A stretch of 64,000 nucleotides of DNA from Streptomyces sp. Ru72 (lineage in GTDB: Bacteria > Actinomycetota > Actinomycetes > Streptomycetales > Streptomycetaceae). Below the pieces are notes generated by a model that was not told the origin of the DNA, made no database searches, and saw only the letters and a list, made by a program, of their open reading frames with translations. The position numbers and the translations under genes are program-made. The stretch spans positions 62,001-126,000 of the forward strand of contig NZ_PQSR01000011.1 of NCBI RefSeq assembly GCF_002920635.1. Reading direction: 5' to 3'. Within the stretch, counting starts at the first letter, position 1; the number at the start of each line of letters is the position of its first letter. Of the stretch, positions 10,141 through 23,070 are shown one piece after another.

Positions 10141-10174
10141 TTTCTGGGGGGCGCCCCCAGAACCCCCACAGAAA
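10141..10174 (+). promoter_or_regulatory. Alternative hairpin element between atpH and atpA
   Basis: TTCTGGGGG (10142-10150) and CCCCCAGAA (10154-10162) form a perfect 9-bp stem. A second 3' arm CCCCCACAGAAA (about 10163-10174) can pair with the same 5' arm with one bulge, so two structures exclude each other. It may be a processing, attenuation or stability element, or just a repeat of the GGGGG/CCCCC type. No T-run follows. Confidence 0.5.
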
Positions 10175-10207
10175 CTTCGGGCCCAACAAGGAGAGCAGGG
10201 AACCCAG

Positions 10208-11800
10208 ATGGCGGAGCTCACGATCCGGCCGGAGGAGATCCGGGACGCGCTGGAGAACTTTGTCCAGGCGTACAAGCCGGACGCGGCCTCGCGCGAGGAG
10301 GTCGGCACTGTCACGTTCGCCGGTGACGGCATTGCGAAGGTCGAGGGCCTGCCCTCGACCATGGCCAACGAGCTGCTGAAGTTCGAGGACGGCACCCTCG
10401 GCCTCGCCCTCAACCTCGAGGAGCGGGAGATCGGTGCCATCGTCCTCGGCGAGTTCAGCGGCGTCGAGGAGGGCCAGCCGGTTCAGCGCACCGGTGAGGT
10501 GCTCTCCGTGGCCGTCGGCGAGGGCTACCTCGGCCGCGTCGTCGACCCGCTCGGCAACCCGATCGACGGCCTCGGCGAGATCGAGACCGAGGGCCGCCGC
10601 GCCCTCGAGCTGCAGGCCCCCACGGTCATGCAGCGCAAGTCGGTGCACGAGCCGATGGAGACGGGCTACAAGGCCGTCGACGCGATGACCCCGATCGGCC
10701 GTGGCCAGCGTCAGCTGATCATCGGTGACCGCCAGACCGGCAAGACCGCCCTGGCGATCGACACGATCATCAACCAGCGCGACAACTGGCGCACCGGCGA
10801 CCCGAAGAAGCAGGTCCGCTGCATCTACGTCGCCATCGGCCAGAAGGGCTCCACCATCGCCGGCGTCCGCCGCGCGCTGGAGGAGAACGGCGCGCTGGAG
10901 TACACCACGATCGTCGCCGCCCCGGCGTCCGACCCGGCCGGCTTCAAGTACCTGGCGCCCTACACCGGTTCCGCCATCGGCCAGCACTGGATGTACCAGG
11001 GCAAGCACGTCCTGATCATCTTCGACGACCTGTCGAAGCAGGCCGACGCCTACCGCGCCGTGTCCCTGCTGCTGCGCCGTCCGCCGGGCCGTGAGGCCTA
11101 CCCGGGCGACGTCTTCTACCTGCACTCCCGCCTGCTGGAGCGCTGCGCCAAGCTCTCCGACGACATGGGTGCCGGTTCCATGACCGGTCTGCCGATCGTC
11201 GAGACCAAGGCCAACGACGTCTCGGCGTTCATCCCGACCAACGTCATCTCCATCACCGACGGCCAGTGCTTCCTGGAGTCCGACCTGTTCAACGCCGGTC
11301 AGCGTCCGGCCCTGAACGTCGGTATCTCGGTCTCCCGCGTCGGTGGCTCCGCCCAGCACAAGGCGATGCGCCAGGTCTCCGGCCGTCTGCGCGTGGACCT
11401 CGCCCAGTTCCGTGAGCTGGAGGCGTTCGCCGCCTTCGGTTCCGACCTGGACGCCGCGTCGAAGGCGCAGCTGGAGCGTGGTTCGCGCATGGTCGAGCTG
11501 CTCAAGCAGAACCAGTACGAGCCGATGGCCACCGAGGACCAGGTCGTCTCCATCTGGGCCGGCACCAACGGCCGTATGGACGACGTCCCGGTCGCCGACA
11601 TCCGCCGCTTCGAGAAGGAGCTCCTCGACTACCTGCACCGCAAGGAGCAGGGTCTGATGACCTCCATCAAGGAGGGCGCCAAGATGTCGGACGACACCAT
11701 CCAGGCGATCGACGACGCCGTCGCGGAGTTCAAGAAGCAGTTCGAGACCTCGGACGGCAAGCTGCTCGGCGAGGACACCCCGGCCGCAGCCGCCAAGTGA
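10208..11800 (+). CDS. atpA: F0F1 ATP synthase subunit alpha
   Basis: Non-catalytic nucleotide-binding subunit of the F1 hexamer, 530 residues. The Walker A motif GDRQTGKT, the [11 protein letters not shown]alker B region and [12 protein letters not shown] are all present. The ATG at 10208 ([11 protein letters not shown]) is chosen over the upstream in-frame ATG at 10124, which would translate the hairpin element. GGAGAGCAGGG upstream serves as the ribosome binding site. Confidence 0.97.
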   Translation: MAELTIRPEEIRDALENFVQAYKPDAASREEVGTVTFAGDGIAKVEGLPSTMANELLKFEDGTLGLALNLEEREIGAIVLGEFSGVEEGQPVQRTGEVLSVAVGEGYLGRVVDPLGNPIDGLGEIETEGRRALELQAPTVMQRKSVHEPMETGYKAVDAMTPIGRGQRQLIIGDRQTGKTALAIDTIINQRDNWRTGDPKKQVRCIYVAIGQKGSTIAGVRRALEENGALEYTTIVAAPASDPAGFKYLAPYTGSAIGQHWMYQGKHVLIIFDDLSKQADAYRAVSLLLRRPPGREAYPGDVFYLHSRLLERCAKLSDDMGAGSMTGLPIVETKANDVSAFIPTNVISITDGQCFLESDLFNAGQRPALNVGISVSRVGGSAQHKAMRQVSGRLRVDLAQFRELEAFAAFGSDLDAASKAQLERGSRMVELLKQNQYEPMATEDQVVSIWAGTNGRMDDVPVADIRRFEKELLDYLHRKEQGLMTSIKEGAKMSDDTIQAIDDAVAEFKKQFETSDGKLLGEDTPAAAAK

Positions 11801-11821
11801 CGTAAGGAAGGGACCTGACTC

Positions 11822-14178
<2,357 letters not shown>

Positions 14179-14352
14179 CGGTCGCCTGTGGCGGGCTCGA
14201 ACCGGGCCCGCACAGGTACCGCCTCTTGGTGAGAGGGGTGGAGAGGCGTCTCGCGGGCTTGCCCGCGGGGTGCGGTCCGCCCCTCTCCGTACGCCTACTA
14301 GAATTCAGACCAACACCCGGCGACCGCCGGGTGGTGACCCGAGGAGCCACCC

Positions 14353-14730
14353 TTGGCTGCTGAGCTGCATGTCGAGCTGGTCGCTGCCGACCGCCAGGTC
14401 TGGTCCGGCGAGGCCACCCTGGTCGTCGCGCGCACCACGTCCGGCGACATCGGCGTCATGCCCGGTCACCAGCCGCTTCTCGGTGTGCTGGAGTCGGGCC
14501 CGGTGACCATCCGTACGAGTGATGGTGGAACGGTCGTCGCCGCGGTGCACGGCGGTTTCATCTCGTTCGCGGACAACAAGCTGTCGTTGCTGGCCGAGGT
14601 CGCCGAGCTGTCGGACGAGATCGACGTCCAGCGCGTCGAGCGGGAGCTCGAGCGCGCGAAGGCGGAGGACGACGCCGTCGCCGAGCGGCGCGCGGATGTC
14701 CGCCTGCGGGCGGCACAGGCGGCGCGCTGA
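14353..14730 (+). CDS. atpC: F0F1 ATP synthase subunit epsilon
   Basis: 125-residue subunit that transmits rotation and can inhibit ATP hydrolysis. The N-terminal beta-sandwich is evident (ELHVELVAADRQVWSGEATLVVARTTSGDIGVMPGHQPLLGVLE), followed by two short helices. The start is a TTG with GAGGAG (14341-14346) six bases upstream. It is the last gene of the operon, followed by a repeat and a strong terminator. Confidence 0.95.
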   Translation: MAAELHVELVAADRQVWSGEATLVVARTTSGDIGVMPGHQPLLGVLESGPVTIRTSDGGTVVAAVHGGFISFADNKLSLLAEVAELSDEIDVQRVERELERAKAEDDAVAERRADVRLRAAQAAR

Positions 14731-14769
14731 CCGGGGGTACCTCCCAGGCCGTCTAGGCTCTGGGGGAGC
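14731..14769. repeat. Palindromic repeat, family A, inverted copy
   Basis: GGGGGTACCTCCCAG followed after a short spacer by CTCTGGGGGAG: the reverse-orientation form of the family A element seen at 2795-2852. It starts at the atpC stop. Confidence 0.55.
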
Positions 14770-14784
14770 GCTTGCTAGACGTGA

Positions 14785-14850
14785 CTCAGCCGCGGTCGGC
14801 CCGGAGTGATCCGGTGCCGGCCGCGGCTGAGGCAAATCCGGGTGTTTTTT
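14785..14850 (+). terminator. Strong intrinsic terminator of the atp operon
   Basis: CTCAGCCGCGG (14785-14795) pairs perfectly with CCGCGGCTGAG (14821-14831); the interior CGGCCCGG / CCGGTGCCG also pairs with one bulge. A run of six T follows at 14845-14850, which is unusual for this high-GC genome. Confidence 0.85.
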
Positions 14851-14887
14851 CCGTTCCGTTACCTAGGAGACGAGGAGGTCGGTGTCG

Positions 14888-15334
14888 ATGGTCCTCGCTC
14901 TGAGCGTGTGCGGAGTGGTCGTGGCACTCGTACTGGTGGGGCTGTTCGTCTTCGGCCTCAGGCGCCGCCTCATCCAGCGCTCCGGCGGCACCTTCGACTG
15001 CAGCCTGAGGTGGAACGTCCCGGAGGAGCCCGACACCAGCGGCAAGGGCTGGGGATACGGCATCGCCCGCTACAACGGCGACCGCATCGAATGGTTCCGC
15101 GTCTTCTCCTACGCGCCGCGCCCGCGCCGCGTCCTGGAGCGCTCGGCGATCGAGGTGGCCGGCCGACGGGATCCCGAGGGCGAGGAGGAGCTGGCGCTGC
15201 TCTCCGACGCGGTGGTCCTCGCCTGTCACCACCGGGGCACCCGTCTGGAGCTCGCGATGAGCGAGGACGCGCTGACCGGTTTCCTGGCGTGGCTCGAAGC
15301 CGCACCTCCCGGACAACGGGTGAACGTGGCGTGA
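14888..15334 (+). CDS. DUF2550-family membrane-anchored protein
   Basis: 148 residues: one N-terminal transmembrane helix (about 3-22, ALSVCGVVVALVLVGLFVFGL), a basic RRR stop, then a small soluble domain (GGTFDCSLRWNV ... FLAWLEAAPPG). This matches the actinobacterial DUF2550 family found just after the atp operon; function unknown. GAGGAGG (14872-14878) fits the ATG at 14888 better than the GTG two codons upstream (14882). It lies after the atp terminator, so it is probably transcribed separately. Confidence 0.85.
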   Translation: MVLALSVCGVVVALVLVGLFVFGLRRRLIQRSGGTFDCSLRWNVPEEPDTSGKGWGYGIARYNGDRIEWFRVFSYAPRPRRVLERSAIEVAGRRDPEGEEELALLSDAVVLACHHRGTRLELAMSEDALTGFLAWLEAAPPGQRVNVA

Positions 15335-15336
15335 CC

Positions 15337-15379
15337 ACGTTCACCCTCCCCCGAACGCATTGCGGGGGAGGGCGAACGT
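15337..15379. terminator. Bidirectional terminator between DUF2550 and chitinase genes
   Basis: ACGTTC-A-CCCTCCCCCG (15337-15353) pairs with CGGGGGAGGG-C-GAACGT (15363-15379) around a 9-base loop: 16 pairs with one mismatch. It sits between convergent genes. Confidence 0.85.
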
Positions 15380-15402
15380 CGTCCGAGACCCTTCGGTCAG
15401 GT

Positions 15403-17232
<1,830 letters not shown>

Positions 17233-17301
17233 GCTGCGCCTCCCTGTCTTGGGGATGGGGAGTGGTGGGCATGACTGAGCCTTCACGCCCACGGTGCCGC
17301 G

Positions 17302-17343
17302 AGAATAGAAAGGTCTGGACCAGAGGTCAATAGGTCTGGACCA
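17302..17343 (-). promoter_or_regulatory. Chitinase promoter with two 12-bp direct repeats (DasR-type sites)
   Basis: On the minus strand TGGTCCAGACCT occurs twice (plus-strand 17332-17343 and 17311-17322), 21 bp apart, the arrangement known for Streptomyces chitinase genes and bound by the GntR regulator DasR. A promoter fits between them: -35 TTGACC (17325-17330), 17-base spacer, -10 TATTCT (17302-17307). One repeat lies inside the spacer, so a bound repressor would block RNA polymerase. Confidence 0.8.
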
Positions 17344-17360
17344 CTGTGCCGATCGGCGTG

Positions 17361-18002
17361 CTAGATCCCCAATTCCTGCGCCAGGACGGCCGCTTGGACC
17401 CGGCTGCGCAGCTCCAGCTTGCCGAGGAGACGACTGACGTGGGTCTTCACGGTGGCCTCGGCCATGTTCAGACGCCCGGCGATCTCGGCGTTGGACAGCC
17501 CCTCACCGAGGCACGACAGCACGTCGCGCTCGCGCCGGGTGAGGGCGTCCAGGACGCCCGGATCGGTTTTGGGCTCCCGGGCCGGCCCGGCGGCGAACTC
17601 CGCGATCAGGCGTCGCGTCACCGCAGGAGCGATCAGCCCCTCGCCGCGCGCCACCGTCCGCACGGCGTCGATGAGGTCCCTCGCCTCCGTGTTCTTCAGC
17701 AGGAAGCCGGCCGCGCCGGCCCGCAGCGCGCCGAAGACGTACTCGTCCAGGTCGAAGGTGGTCAGGACGAGAACGTCGGCGAGTTGCTCCTGGACGACCT
17801 GCCGGGTCGTGGACACCCCGTCGAGTTTCGGCATCTGCACATCCATCAGAACGACATCCGGCCGTAGTTCGCGGGCGAGCGCCACCGCCGCCTCGCCGTC
17901 CGCGGCCTCCCCCACCACCTCGATGTCGGGCGCGCTGCGCAGGATGAGGACCAGCCCTGCGCGTACGGCGGACTGGTCCTCGGCGACCAGGACGCGGATC
18001 AT
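17361..18002 (-). CDS. NarL/FixJ-family response regulator
   Basis: 213 residues: N-terminal receiver with the phosphorylation site D54 (VVLMDVQMP) and conserved lysine (LLKNTE), then a LuxR-type helix-turn-helix (LTRRERDVLSCLGEGLSNAEIAGRLNMAEATVKTHV). It overlaps the kinase gene upstream by four bases (ATGA), so the two are a translationally coupled pair. The stop is close to the chitinase promoter region, but nothing shows that it controls the chitinase. Confidence 0.93.
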   Translation of the reverse strand: MIRVLVAEDQSAVRAGLVLILRSAPDIEVVGEAADGEAAVALARELRPDVVLMDVQMPKLDGVSTTRQVVQEQLADVLVLTTFDLDEYVFGALRAGAAGFLLKNTEARDLIDAVRTVARGEGLIAPAVTRRLIAEFAAGPAREPKTDPGVLDALTRRERDVLSCLGEGLSNAEIAGRLNMAEATVKTHVSRLLGKLELRSRVQAAVLAQELGI

Positions 18003-19171
18003 GCGGGATCTCCTTCGGTGACGGGGAGAGCGGCACGTACGGTCCACCAGGAGCCGTCGGGACCCGCCTCGAACGTGCCGCCCAGTAACGCGGCGCGCTC
18101 CCGCATCCCGGCGAGCCCGGAACCGGAACCGGGGGCGCGCGGGCCGTCCGCGTGACCGTAAGGGCTGACCACGCGGATGTCGAGCACGCCGTCGCGCTGG
18201 GCGAGACGCACGGTGACCCTGCCGGGGCCGGCGTGCTTGAGGGCGTTGGTCAGCGACTCCTGGACGATCCGGTACGCGGCCAGCTCCACAGGTGCCGGGA
18301 CTTCCTCGTGAGCGGAGTCGAGCGAGACGTCGAGCCCGTTCGTGCGGGCGGCGTCGACCAGGGAGGCGAGCCCGTCGAGCGTGGGGGTCGCGGCGGGTTC
18401 CCGGCCGGCGCCGCCGTCCCGCAGGACGCCGATCAGTCGCCGCATCTCCTCCAGACCGGCCACGCTGTTCTCACGGATGACGGCCAGGGCATCCCGGGAG
18501 GTCTGCGGGTCGTCCAGGGACAGCGCGGCCGTCGAGTGGATGGCGATCGCGGACAGGTGGTTGGCCACCATGTCGTGCAACTCCCGTGCCATGCGTGCCC
18601 GTTCCGCGGTGACGGCCTGCGCGCGGTCCATCTCGGCGAGCAGGGCGGTCTGTTCGGCACGCAGCCGGGCCGCTTCGGCGGCGTCGCGGTGGTTGCGGAC
18701 GACCCAGCCGGTGGCGGCTGGGGCGAGCGCGACGATGCCGACGCCCACGCCGATCAGCATGCTTTCGGGGACGCGCCAGACGGCGAGGGGGACCAGAGCG
18801 CCGATGACGGTGAGGAGCCCGGTGACCCACGGCAGGCGGCGGGCGGAGGCGGGGGTGCCGTAGAGGACGGCCGCGTACATGAGGTCCGTGAACATCACGA
18901 CGGTGACCACGCTGCCCCGGGTCACCGTGTCGGCGACCAGCGCGGCGGTGCCGATCAGCAGGGCCGCCTTGGGCCGGGTACGGCGCAGCAGCTCGCAGCC
19001 GGCCGTGACGACGAGCGGCACGAGCACCGCCCAGAGCGCCGGCCACAGCACGAGACCGTCCTGCGCCGTGCGGGGAGTGAGCCCGACGCCCCACAGCAAC
19101 AGTCCCCCGAGCAACCCGCCCGCGGCGATCCGCACGTCGTCACGGTGCGGGCGGGGGAGTCGTACGGACAT
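17999..19171 (-). CDS. HisKA_3-type sensor histidine kinase
   Basis: 390 residues with several hydrophobic segments between about 14 and 158, a dimerisation and phosphoacceptor helix with H199 (ARMARELHDMVANHLSAIAIH) and a C-terminal HATPase domain (YRIVQESLTNALKHAG, GSGLAGMRERAALLGG). Partner of the adjacent NarL regulator. The ATG at 19171 begins MSVRLPRPHRDD; upstream in-frame codons extend it by 50 residues of non-family sequence. No ligand-binding extracellular domain is visible, so the signal may be sensed in the membrane. Confidence 0.92.
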   Translation of the reverse strand: MSVRLPRPHRDDVRIAAGGLLGGLLLWGVGLTPRTAQDGLVLWPALWAVLVPLVVTAGCELLRRTRPKAALLIGTAALVADTVTRGSVVTVVMFTDLMYAAVLYGTPASARRLPWVTGLLTVIGALVPLAVWRVPESMLIGVGVGIVALAPAATGWVVRNHRDAAEAARLRAEQTALLAEMDRAQAVTAERARMARELHDMVANHLSAIAIHSTAALSLDDPQTSRDALAVIRENSVAGLEEMRRLIGVLRDGGAGREPAATPTLDGLASLVDAARTNGLDVSLDSAHEEVPAPVELAAYRIVQESLTNALKHAGPGRVTVRLAQRDGVLDIRVVSPYGHADGPRAPGSGSGLAGMRERAALLGGTFEAGPDGSWWTVRAALPVTEGDPA

Positions 19172-19323
19172 GGGTCCATCCAACACGGGTCGCGGGCCGA
19201 CCGCGTGGTCCCCGGGAACGGTCCCGGACTGCATCTTTCGATGTACCGCGACCTCGTCACCGCCGACGACGACCAGCACGCCGCGGCACCCGACGCTGGT
19301 GGGATGAGCGAGGGGAGTCAACC

Positions 19324-19878
19324 GTGATAGTCGGATTGGTCGTTGCCTGCGAGGTCGGCTTCTGGGTGCTGCTGGCGGCGGGCCTCGCCGTCCGGTACCT
19401 GCTGAAGTGGCGCCGCACCAGCGTGGCGTTGCTGCTGTGCGAGCCGCTACTGGAGGTCGTGCTGTTCGTCGCGACCGCGATCGACCTGAGGAGCGGGGCG
19501 AGGCCGAGCTGGGAACACGGGCTGGCGGCGCTGTACATCGGCTTCACCATCGCCTACGGGCACCACACGATCCGGTGGCTGGACGGTCACGCGGCCCACC
19601 GCCTCGCGGGCGCCCCGCCCCAGCCGAAGCCGCCCAGGTACGGCCTGGCACGCGCCGCACACGAGGGCAGGCTGTGGCTGCGCACGCTGCTCGCAACGAC
19701 CGTGGCCTGTGCGCTGCTGCAGGGCGCGATCTGGTATGTGGGCTCTCCCGCGTCCCTGAGGGACTGGCAGTACGCGGCCCTGCGCGCCCTCGGCATCCAC
19801 GGGCTGATCGCCGTCACGTACCTGCTGTGGCCGAAGAAGGCCCCCGCCCAAGAGAGGCGGACGGCGACCGGACGCTGA
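19324..19878 (+). CDS. Hypothetical integral membrane protein
   Basis: 184 residues, GTG start. Four hydrophobic segments are visible (about 2-25, 38-56, 66-82, 117-139, with a weaker one near 153-170) separated by basic loops such as LKWRRTS. I recognise no family. It is divergent from the kinase at 19171 across a 152-base gap, and may share a promoter region with it. Its C-terminus is basic (KKAPAQERRTATGR). It could be a partner of either neighbouring two-component system, but nothing in the sequence proves it. Confidence 0.7.
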   Translation: MIVGLVVACEVGFWVLLAAGLAVRYLLKWRRTSVALLLCEPLLEVVLFVATAIDLRSGARPSWEHGLAALYIGFTIAYGHHTIRWLDGHAAHRLAGAPPQPKPPRYGLARAAHEGRLWLRTLLATTVACALLQGAIWYVGSPASLRDWQYAALRALGIHGLIAVTYLLWPKKAPAQERRTATGR

Positions 19879-19905
19879 TCCGGCTGGTGCGGGAGACGGG
19901 CGCAC

Positions 19906-20067
19906 GTGGGCCATGGACGACTTCTCCTCCGCATCCCGGACGAGGCGGCGGACGCATTGCTCGCATGCAGGGCGTTGCCGACACTCGCCGAGGAAGGCGC
20001 CGCGCCGCGTGCGACCCTGGCTGACGTGCCCGCGGACATGTCCACAAGCTCTGACCCGTCGGTTTGA
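19906..20067 (+). CDS. Possible small protein, 53 residues
   Basis: GTG start at 19906 with GGGAG about 10 bases upstream. It reads VGHGRLLLRIPDEAADALLACRALPTLAEEGAAPRA... to a TGA at 20065, with protein-like composition and helix-forming periodicity. An upstream stop at 19876 bounds the frame. It could equally be a remnant of a larger gene or a chance open frame. No family recognised. Confidence 0.3.
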   Translation: MGHGRLLLRIPDEAADALLACRALPTLAEEGAAPRATLADVPADMSTSSDPSV

Positions 20068-20150
20068 CCCCTGCCGCCCCGGACGCCGACGCCGCCCTCT
20101 CACCGGAGCGCCGTACGCTGATCCGGCGACAGGCGGTCCAGGGAGGGCGC

Positions 20151-20840
20151 ATGAGTGACGCGGTCGGGGCGGTGCTGGTCGTGGACGACGACGCGGCCAT
20201 CCGCCGTTCGCTGGAGCGCGGTCTCAGGCTCAGCGGTTTCCGGGTGCGGACCGCCGAAGGCGGGGCCGAGGCGCTCGCCGTCATCCGGGACGCACCCCCC
20301 GACGTTCTGGTACTCGATGTGTCGATGCCCGGTATGAGCGGCATCGAGGTGTGCACCCGGCTCCGTGACGACGGCCAGGACCTGCCCGTGCTCATGCTCT
20401 CCGCGCTCGACGAGACCGCCGACCGCATAGCCGGCCTCCAGGCGGGCGGCGACGACTACCTCGTCAAACCCTTCGCCCTCCAGGAACTCGTCCTCAGGCT
20501 GCGCGCCCTGCTGCGCCGCCGCCCGCCCGCCGACCGGGACGTGCTGCGCGTGGCGGACCTGGTGATCGACCCGGCGGCGCGCACCGCCCACCGCGACGGC
20601 CGCCCCCTGGAGCTGACCCGGCGCGAGTTCGAACTCCTCGAGGTGCTGGCCCGCAACACCGGCCTCGTCCTCACCCGCGACCAGCTCCTGGAACGCGTAT
20701 GGGGCTACGACTTCGACGTCCGCACCGACGCCGTCGACACCTTCGTCAGCTATCTGCGGCGCAAGCTGGAGGCGCAGGGACAGTCCCGGTTGATCCACAC
20801 CGTGCGCGGGGTGGGCTTCGTCCTGAGGGACCAGCCGTGA
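20151..20840 (+). CDS. OmpR/PhoB-family response regulator
   Basis: 229 residues: receiver with acidic pocket VVDDD and phosphorylation site D56 (LVLDVSMP), lysine in LVKPF, and a winged helix (LELTRREFELLEVLARNTGLVLTRDQLLERVWGYDFDVRTDAVDTFVSYLRRKLE). The pattern is closest to the MprA/TcrA type of actinobacterial regulators. GGGAGG (20141-20146) fixes the ATG at 20151. It overlaps the kinase start by four bases. Confidence 0.94.
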   Translation: MSDAVGAVLVVDDDAAIRRSLERGLRLSGFRVRTAEGGAEALAVIRDAPPDVLVLDVSMPGMSGIEVCTRLRDDGQDLPVLMLSALDETADRIAGLQAGGDDYLVKPFALQELVLRLRALLRRRPPADRDVLRVADLVIDPAARTAHRDGRPLELTRREFELLEVLARNTGLVLTRDQLLERVWGYDFDVRTDAVDTFVSYLRRKLEAQGQSRLIHTVRGVGFVLRDQP

Positions 20841-22300
20841 GACTCTCGACCCGCATCGGGCTCGCCGTGGGACTCACCGTCCCGCTCCTCGTGCTGGCCT
20901 CCGGCTGGCTGCTGCTGCGCATGGTCGCCCGCGACCTGCACCAGGAGGAGGACCGCCATCTGCGCAGCCGGGCCGCCGCCGTCGCCCCGGACGCGCGCTC
21001 CCTGCTGCGCGCGGCCGCCGCCGGCCGGGCCAAGGCCGCCGACACCCGGGAACGCCGGCTCTACACCGCCGCCCTCGACGTCGGCGTACGCGTCGTCGGC
21101 CCGGACGCCACCTTCAGCGGCGGACCCCAGCCCGACACCTCGGTCGCCCTGCCGGCCGAGGCCACCGCGCCGGTCACCGTCCGGGACGCGGGGCGCAGCT
21201 GGCGAGCCCTGTCCAAACCGATCGAGGGCCCCCAGGTCTCCGGCACCCTGTGGGTCTTCCAGCCCGACACCGCCGACCGCACCCAACTCCGCCTCGTACG
21301 GCACCGCGTCGTCATGACCGCCCTGCTCGCCGCGCCCCTGTCCGGCCTGCTGGCCTGGGGCCTGGCCACCGGCGCCACCGGCCCGCTGCGCCGCCTCGGC
21401 CGCCGCACCGCGGGCCTCGACCCGCGCACCAGCACCGCCCGGCTGCGCCACGAGCCGACCGGAGTGAAGGAGGTCGACGAACTCGCGGCCACCCTGCGCA
21501 CGGTCCTCGCCCGCTACGACGAACAGGCCGCCCGCACCGCCGAGGCCCTGGACACCGCCCGTTCCTTCTCCGCCGCCGCCTCGCACGAACTGCGCACCCC
21601 GCTGATGAGCATGGGCACCAACCTCGACATCCTCGCCGACCACCCGGACCTGCCCGAGCCGGACCGCACGGAGGTCCTCACCGACCTGCGCCGCGAGCAC
21701 GCCAGGCTGCTCGGACTGCTGGTGATGCTGCGTGAGCTGGGGCGAGGAGACCTGGTGGAGGCGGAGGCGTTCCGCACGGTCGATGTGACGGAAGCCGTGG
21801 ACGCGGCGGTCGCCGAGGCCCGCCGCCGTGCCCCGGACGCCCGCGTCACCTCGAGCGCGCAGCCGGGGCTCACCGTGCACGGCTGGGAGCCCGGACTGCG
21901 GCTGCTGCTCGACAACCTGCTCGCCAACGCGCTGGCCCACGGACGGGACGGGCAGGGCAGGGCGGCCGTGACGGTCGGCGCGCGGGACGACGGTCAGGAG
22001 GTGGTGATCACGGTGGACGACCGGGGGCCCGGGGTCCCGGCCGAGTCCCGCGCCCGGATCTTCGAACGGTTCCAGCGGGGGCCGGACAGTTCCGGCTCCG
22101 GGCTCGGCCTCACCCTGGTCGCGCAGCAGGCGGCGCTGCACCGGGGGAGCGTCATGGTGACGGACGGCCCGGACGGGGCGGGGGCGCGCTTCGAGGTACG
22201 GCTGCCCAGGGCGGGTGGGGCGCTGCCCGAACGGCGGGACTGGCTGATCGGTACAGCAGGGGCAAACCGGTCACAGAGTTCCCACAAAGACAGCTCCTAG
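20837..22300 (+). CDS. Two-component sensor histidine kinase (HisKA-HATPase)
   Basis: 487 residues. First transmembrane helix about 8-29, extracytoplasmic sensor about 30-157, second helix about 160-180, HAMP-like linker, HisKA with H250 (SAAASHELRTPLMSMGTN), and HATPase motifs (LRLLLDNLLANALAHG, DDRGPGVP, GSGLGLTLV). The GTG start overlaps the regulator stop (GTGA). The extracytoplasmic loop and the two secreted proteins encoded just downstream make a surface-sensing cassette plausible. Confidence 0.93.
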   Translation: MRLSTRIGLAVGLTVPLLVLASGWLLLRMVARDLHQEEDRHLRSRAAAVAPDARSLLRAAAAGRAKAADTRERRLYTAALDVGVRVVGPDATFSGGPQPDTSVALPAEATAPVTVRDAGRSWRALSKPIEGPQVSGTLWVFQPDTADRTQLRLVRHRVVMTALLAAPLSGLLAWGLATGATGPLRRLGRRTAGLDPRTSTARLRHEPTGVKEVDELAATLRTVLARYDEQAARTAEALDTARSFSAAASHELRTPLMSMGTNLDILADHPDLPEPDRTEVLTDLRREHARLLGLLVMLRELGRGDLVEAEAFRTVDVTEAVDAAVAEARRRAPDARVTSSAQPGLTVHGWEPGLRLLLDNLLANALAHGRDGQGRAAVTVGARDDGQEVVITVDDRGPGVPAESRARIFERFQRGPDSSGSGLGLTLVAQQAALHRGSVMVTDGPDGAGARFEVRLPRAGGALPERRDWLIGTAGANRSQSSHKDSS

Positions 22301-22349
22301 CCTCCGGGGCGTCGGACGGACGACGGGCCGTCCGGGAACGGAGGAGGAC

Positions 22350-22772
22350 ATGGACGTACGACGACGGCGCACCCTGCTCGCGGGTCTGGCCACGGCCGTA
22401 CTGCTGGTGAGCGGGGCCGGGGCGGCCGTGGCGGAGACGTCACCCGCGCCCGCGTCCGCGCACACGGCCGAGGCGGCGCCCAAGGGCGACGGGGCGAAGG
22501 CGCTGTGCAAGCGGGTGCCGAAGATCGACCGGCGCATCGACCGCGCGCTGAAGCGGCTGGAGGGCGGCGCCGACGTGCGCGGTTCCATCGCCCGGCTGCA
22601 GCAGCGCGTGGACAACGCGAAGAAGGCGGGGCACGAGGAGATCGCGACCTATCTCCAGGACCGGCTCACCTTCCGCAAGTCGCTGGTGACCACGCTGCAG
22701 CAGCGGCAGAAGGACCTGGCCGGGGTCAAGACGTGGTGCGCGGACAACGACAACGGCAAGGCGGCGAGCTGA
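22350..22772 (+). CDS. Secreted helical protein, unknown function
   Basis: 140 residues: basic start MDVRRRR, hydrophobic core and a probable signal peptidase site after AVA (about residue 28). The mature part is charged and helical with two cysteines (C53 and C134) that could form a disulfide. It begins 49 bases after the histidine kinase gene with GGAGGA upstream, so it is probably in the same operon. It could be a target or a signal partner of that kinase; this is inference from position. No family recognised. Confidence 0.75.
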   Translation: MDVRRRRTLLAGLATAVLLVSGAGAAVAETSPAPASAHTAEAAPKGDGAKALCKRVPKIDRRIDRALKRLEGGADVRGSIARLQQRVDNAKKAGHEEIATYLQDRLTFRKSLVTTLQQRQKDLAGVKTWCADNDNGKAAS

Positions 22773-23014
22773 TGCGAGCGCTGCGGGCGGCCGCCCCCGT
22801 GGTGGCCCTGCTCGTGGGCCTCACCGCGGGCTGCGCACGGGACCACGGGACGGCGGCCACGCCGGTGAAGTCCGGTGGCCCGTCAGCGGCGCCGTCCGCT
22901 GCCTCCTCCGCGGCCCCGTCCGGGTTGGCGGACATGCAGAAGAAGGTGGCCGCCGCGGAGTCCGCGCTCACGCAGGCGGACCGGGACGCGGCCCAGGACG
23001 GCACCGGCCGCTGA
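22772..23014 (+). CDS. Small lipoprotein, unknown function
   Basis: 80 residues. The N-terminus MRALRAAAPVVALLVGLTAGC has a lipobox (LTAGC), so the mature protein should be lipid-anchored from C21. A Ser/Ala/Pro linker follows, then a short helix (LADMQKKVAAAESALTQADRDAAQ). The ATG overlaps the preceding stop by one base (TGATG), indicating coupled translation with the secreted protein at 22350. Confidence 0.75.
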   Translation: MRALRAAAPVVALLVGLTAGCARDHGTAATPVKSGGPSAAPSAASSAAPSGLADMQKKVAAAESALTQADRDAAQDGTGR

Positions 23015-23070
23015 CCGGGTGGGGGCGCAGGCTCGGCGCTCCCACCCGGCCCGGCCGACGGGCGTCAGGG

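Noticed and set aside
10141..10174. Ordinary transcription terminator between atpH and atpA
   Set aside because: It sits inside an operon whose downstream genes must be made in higher amounts, has no T-run, and the alternative pairing suggests a different role.
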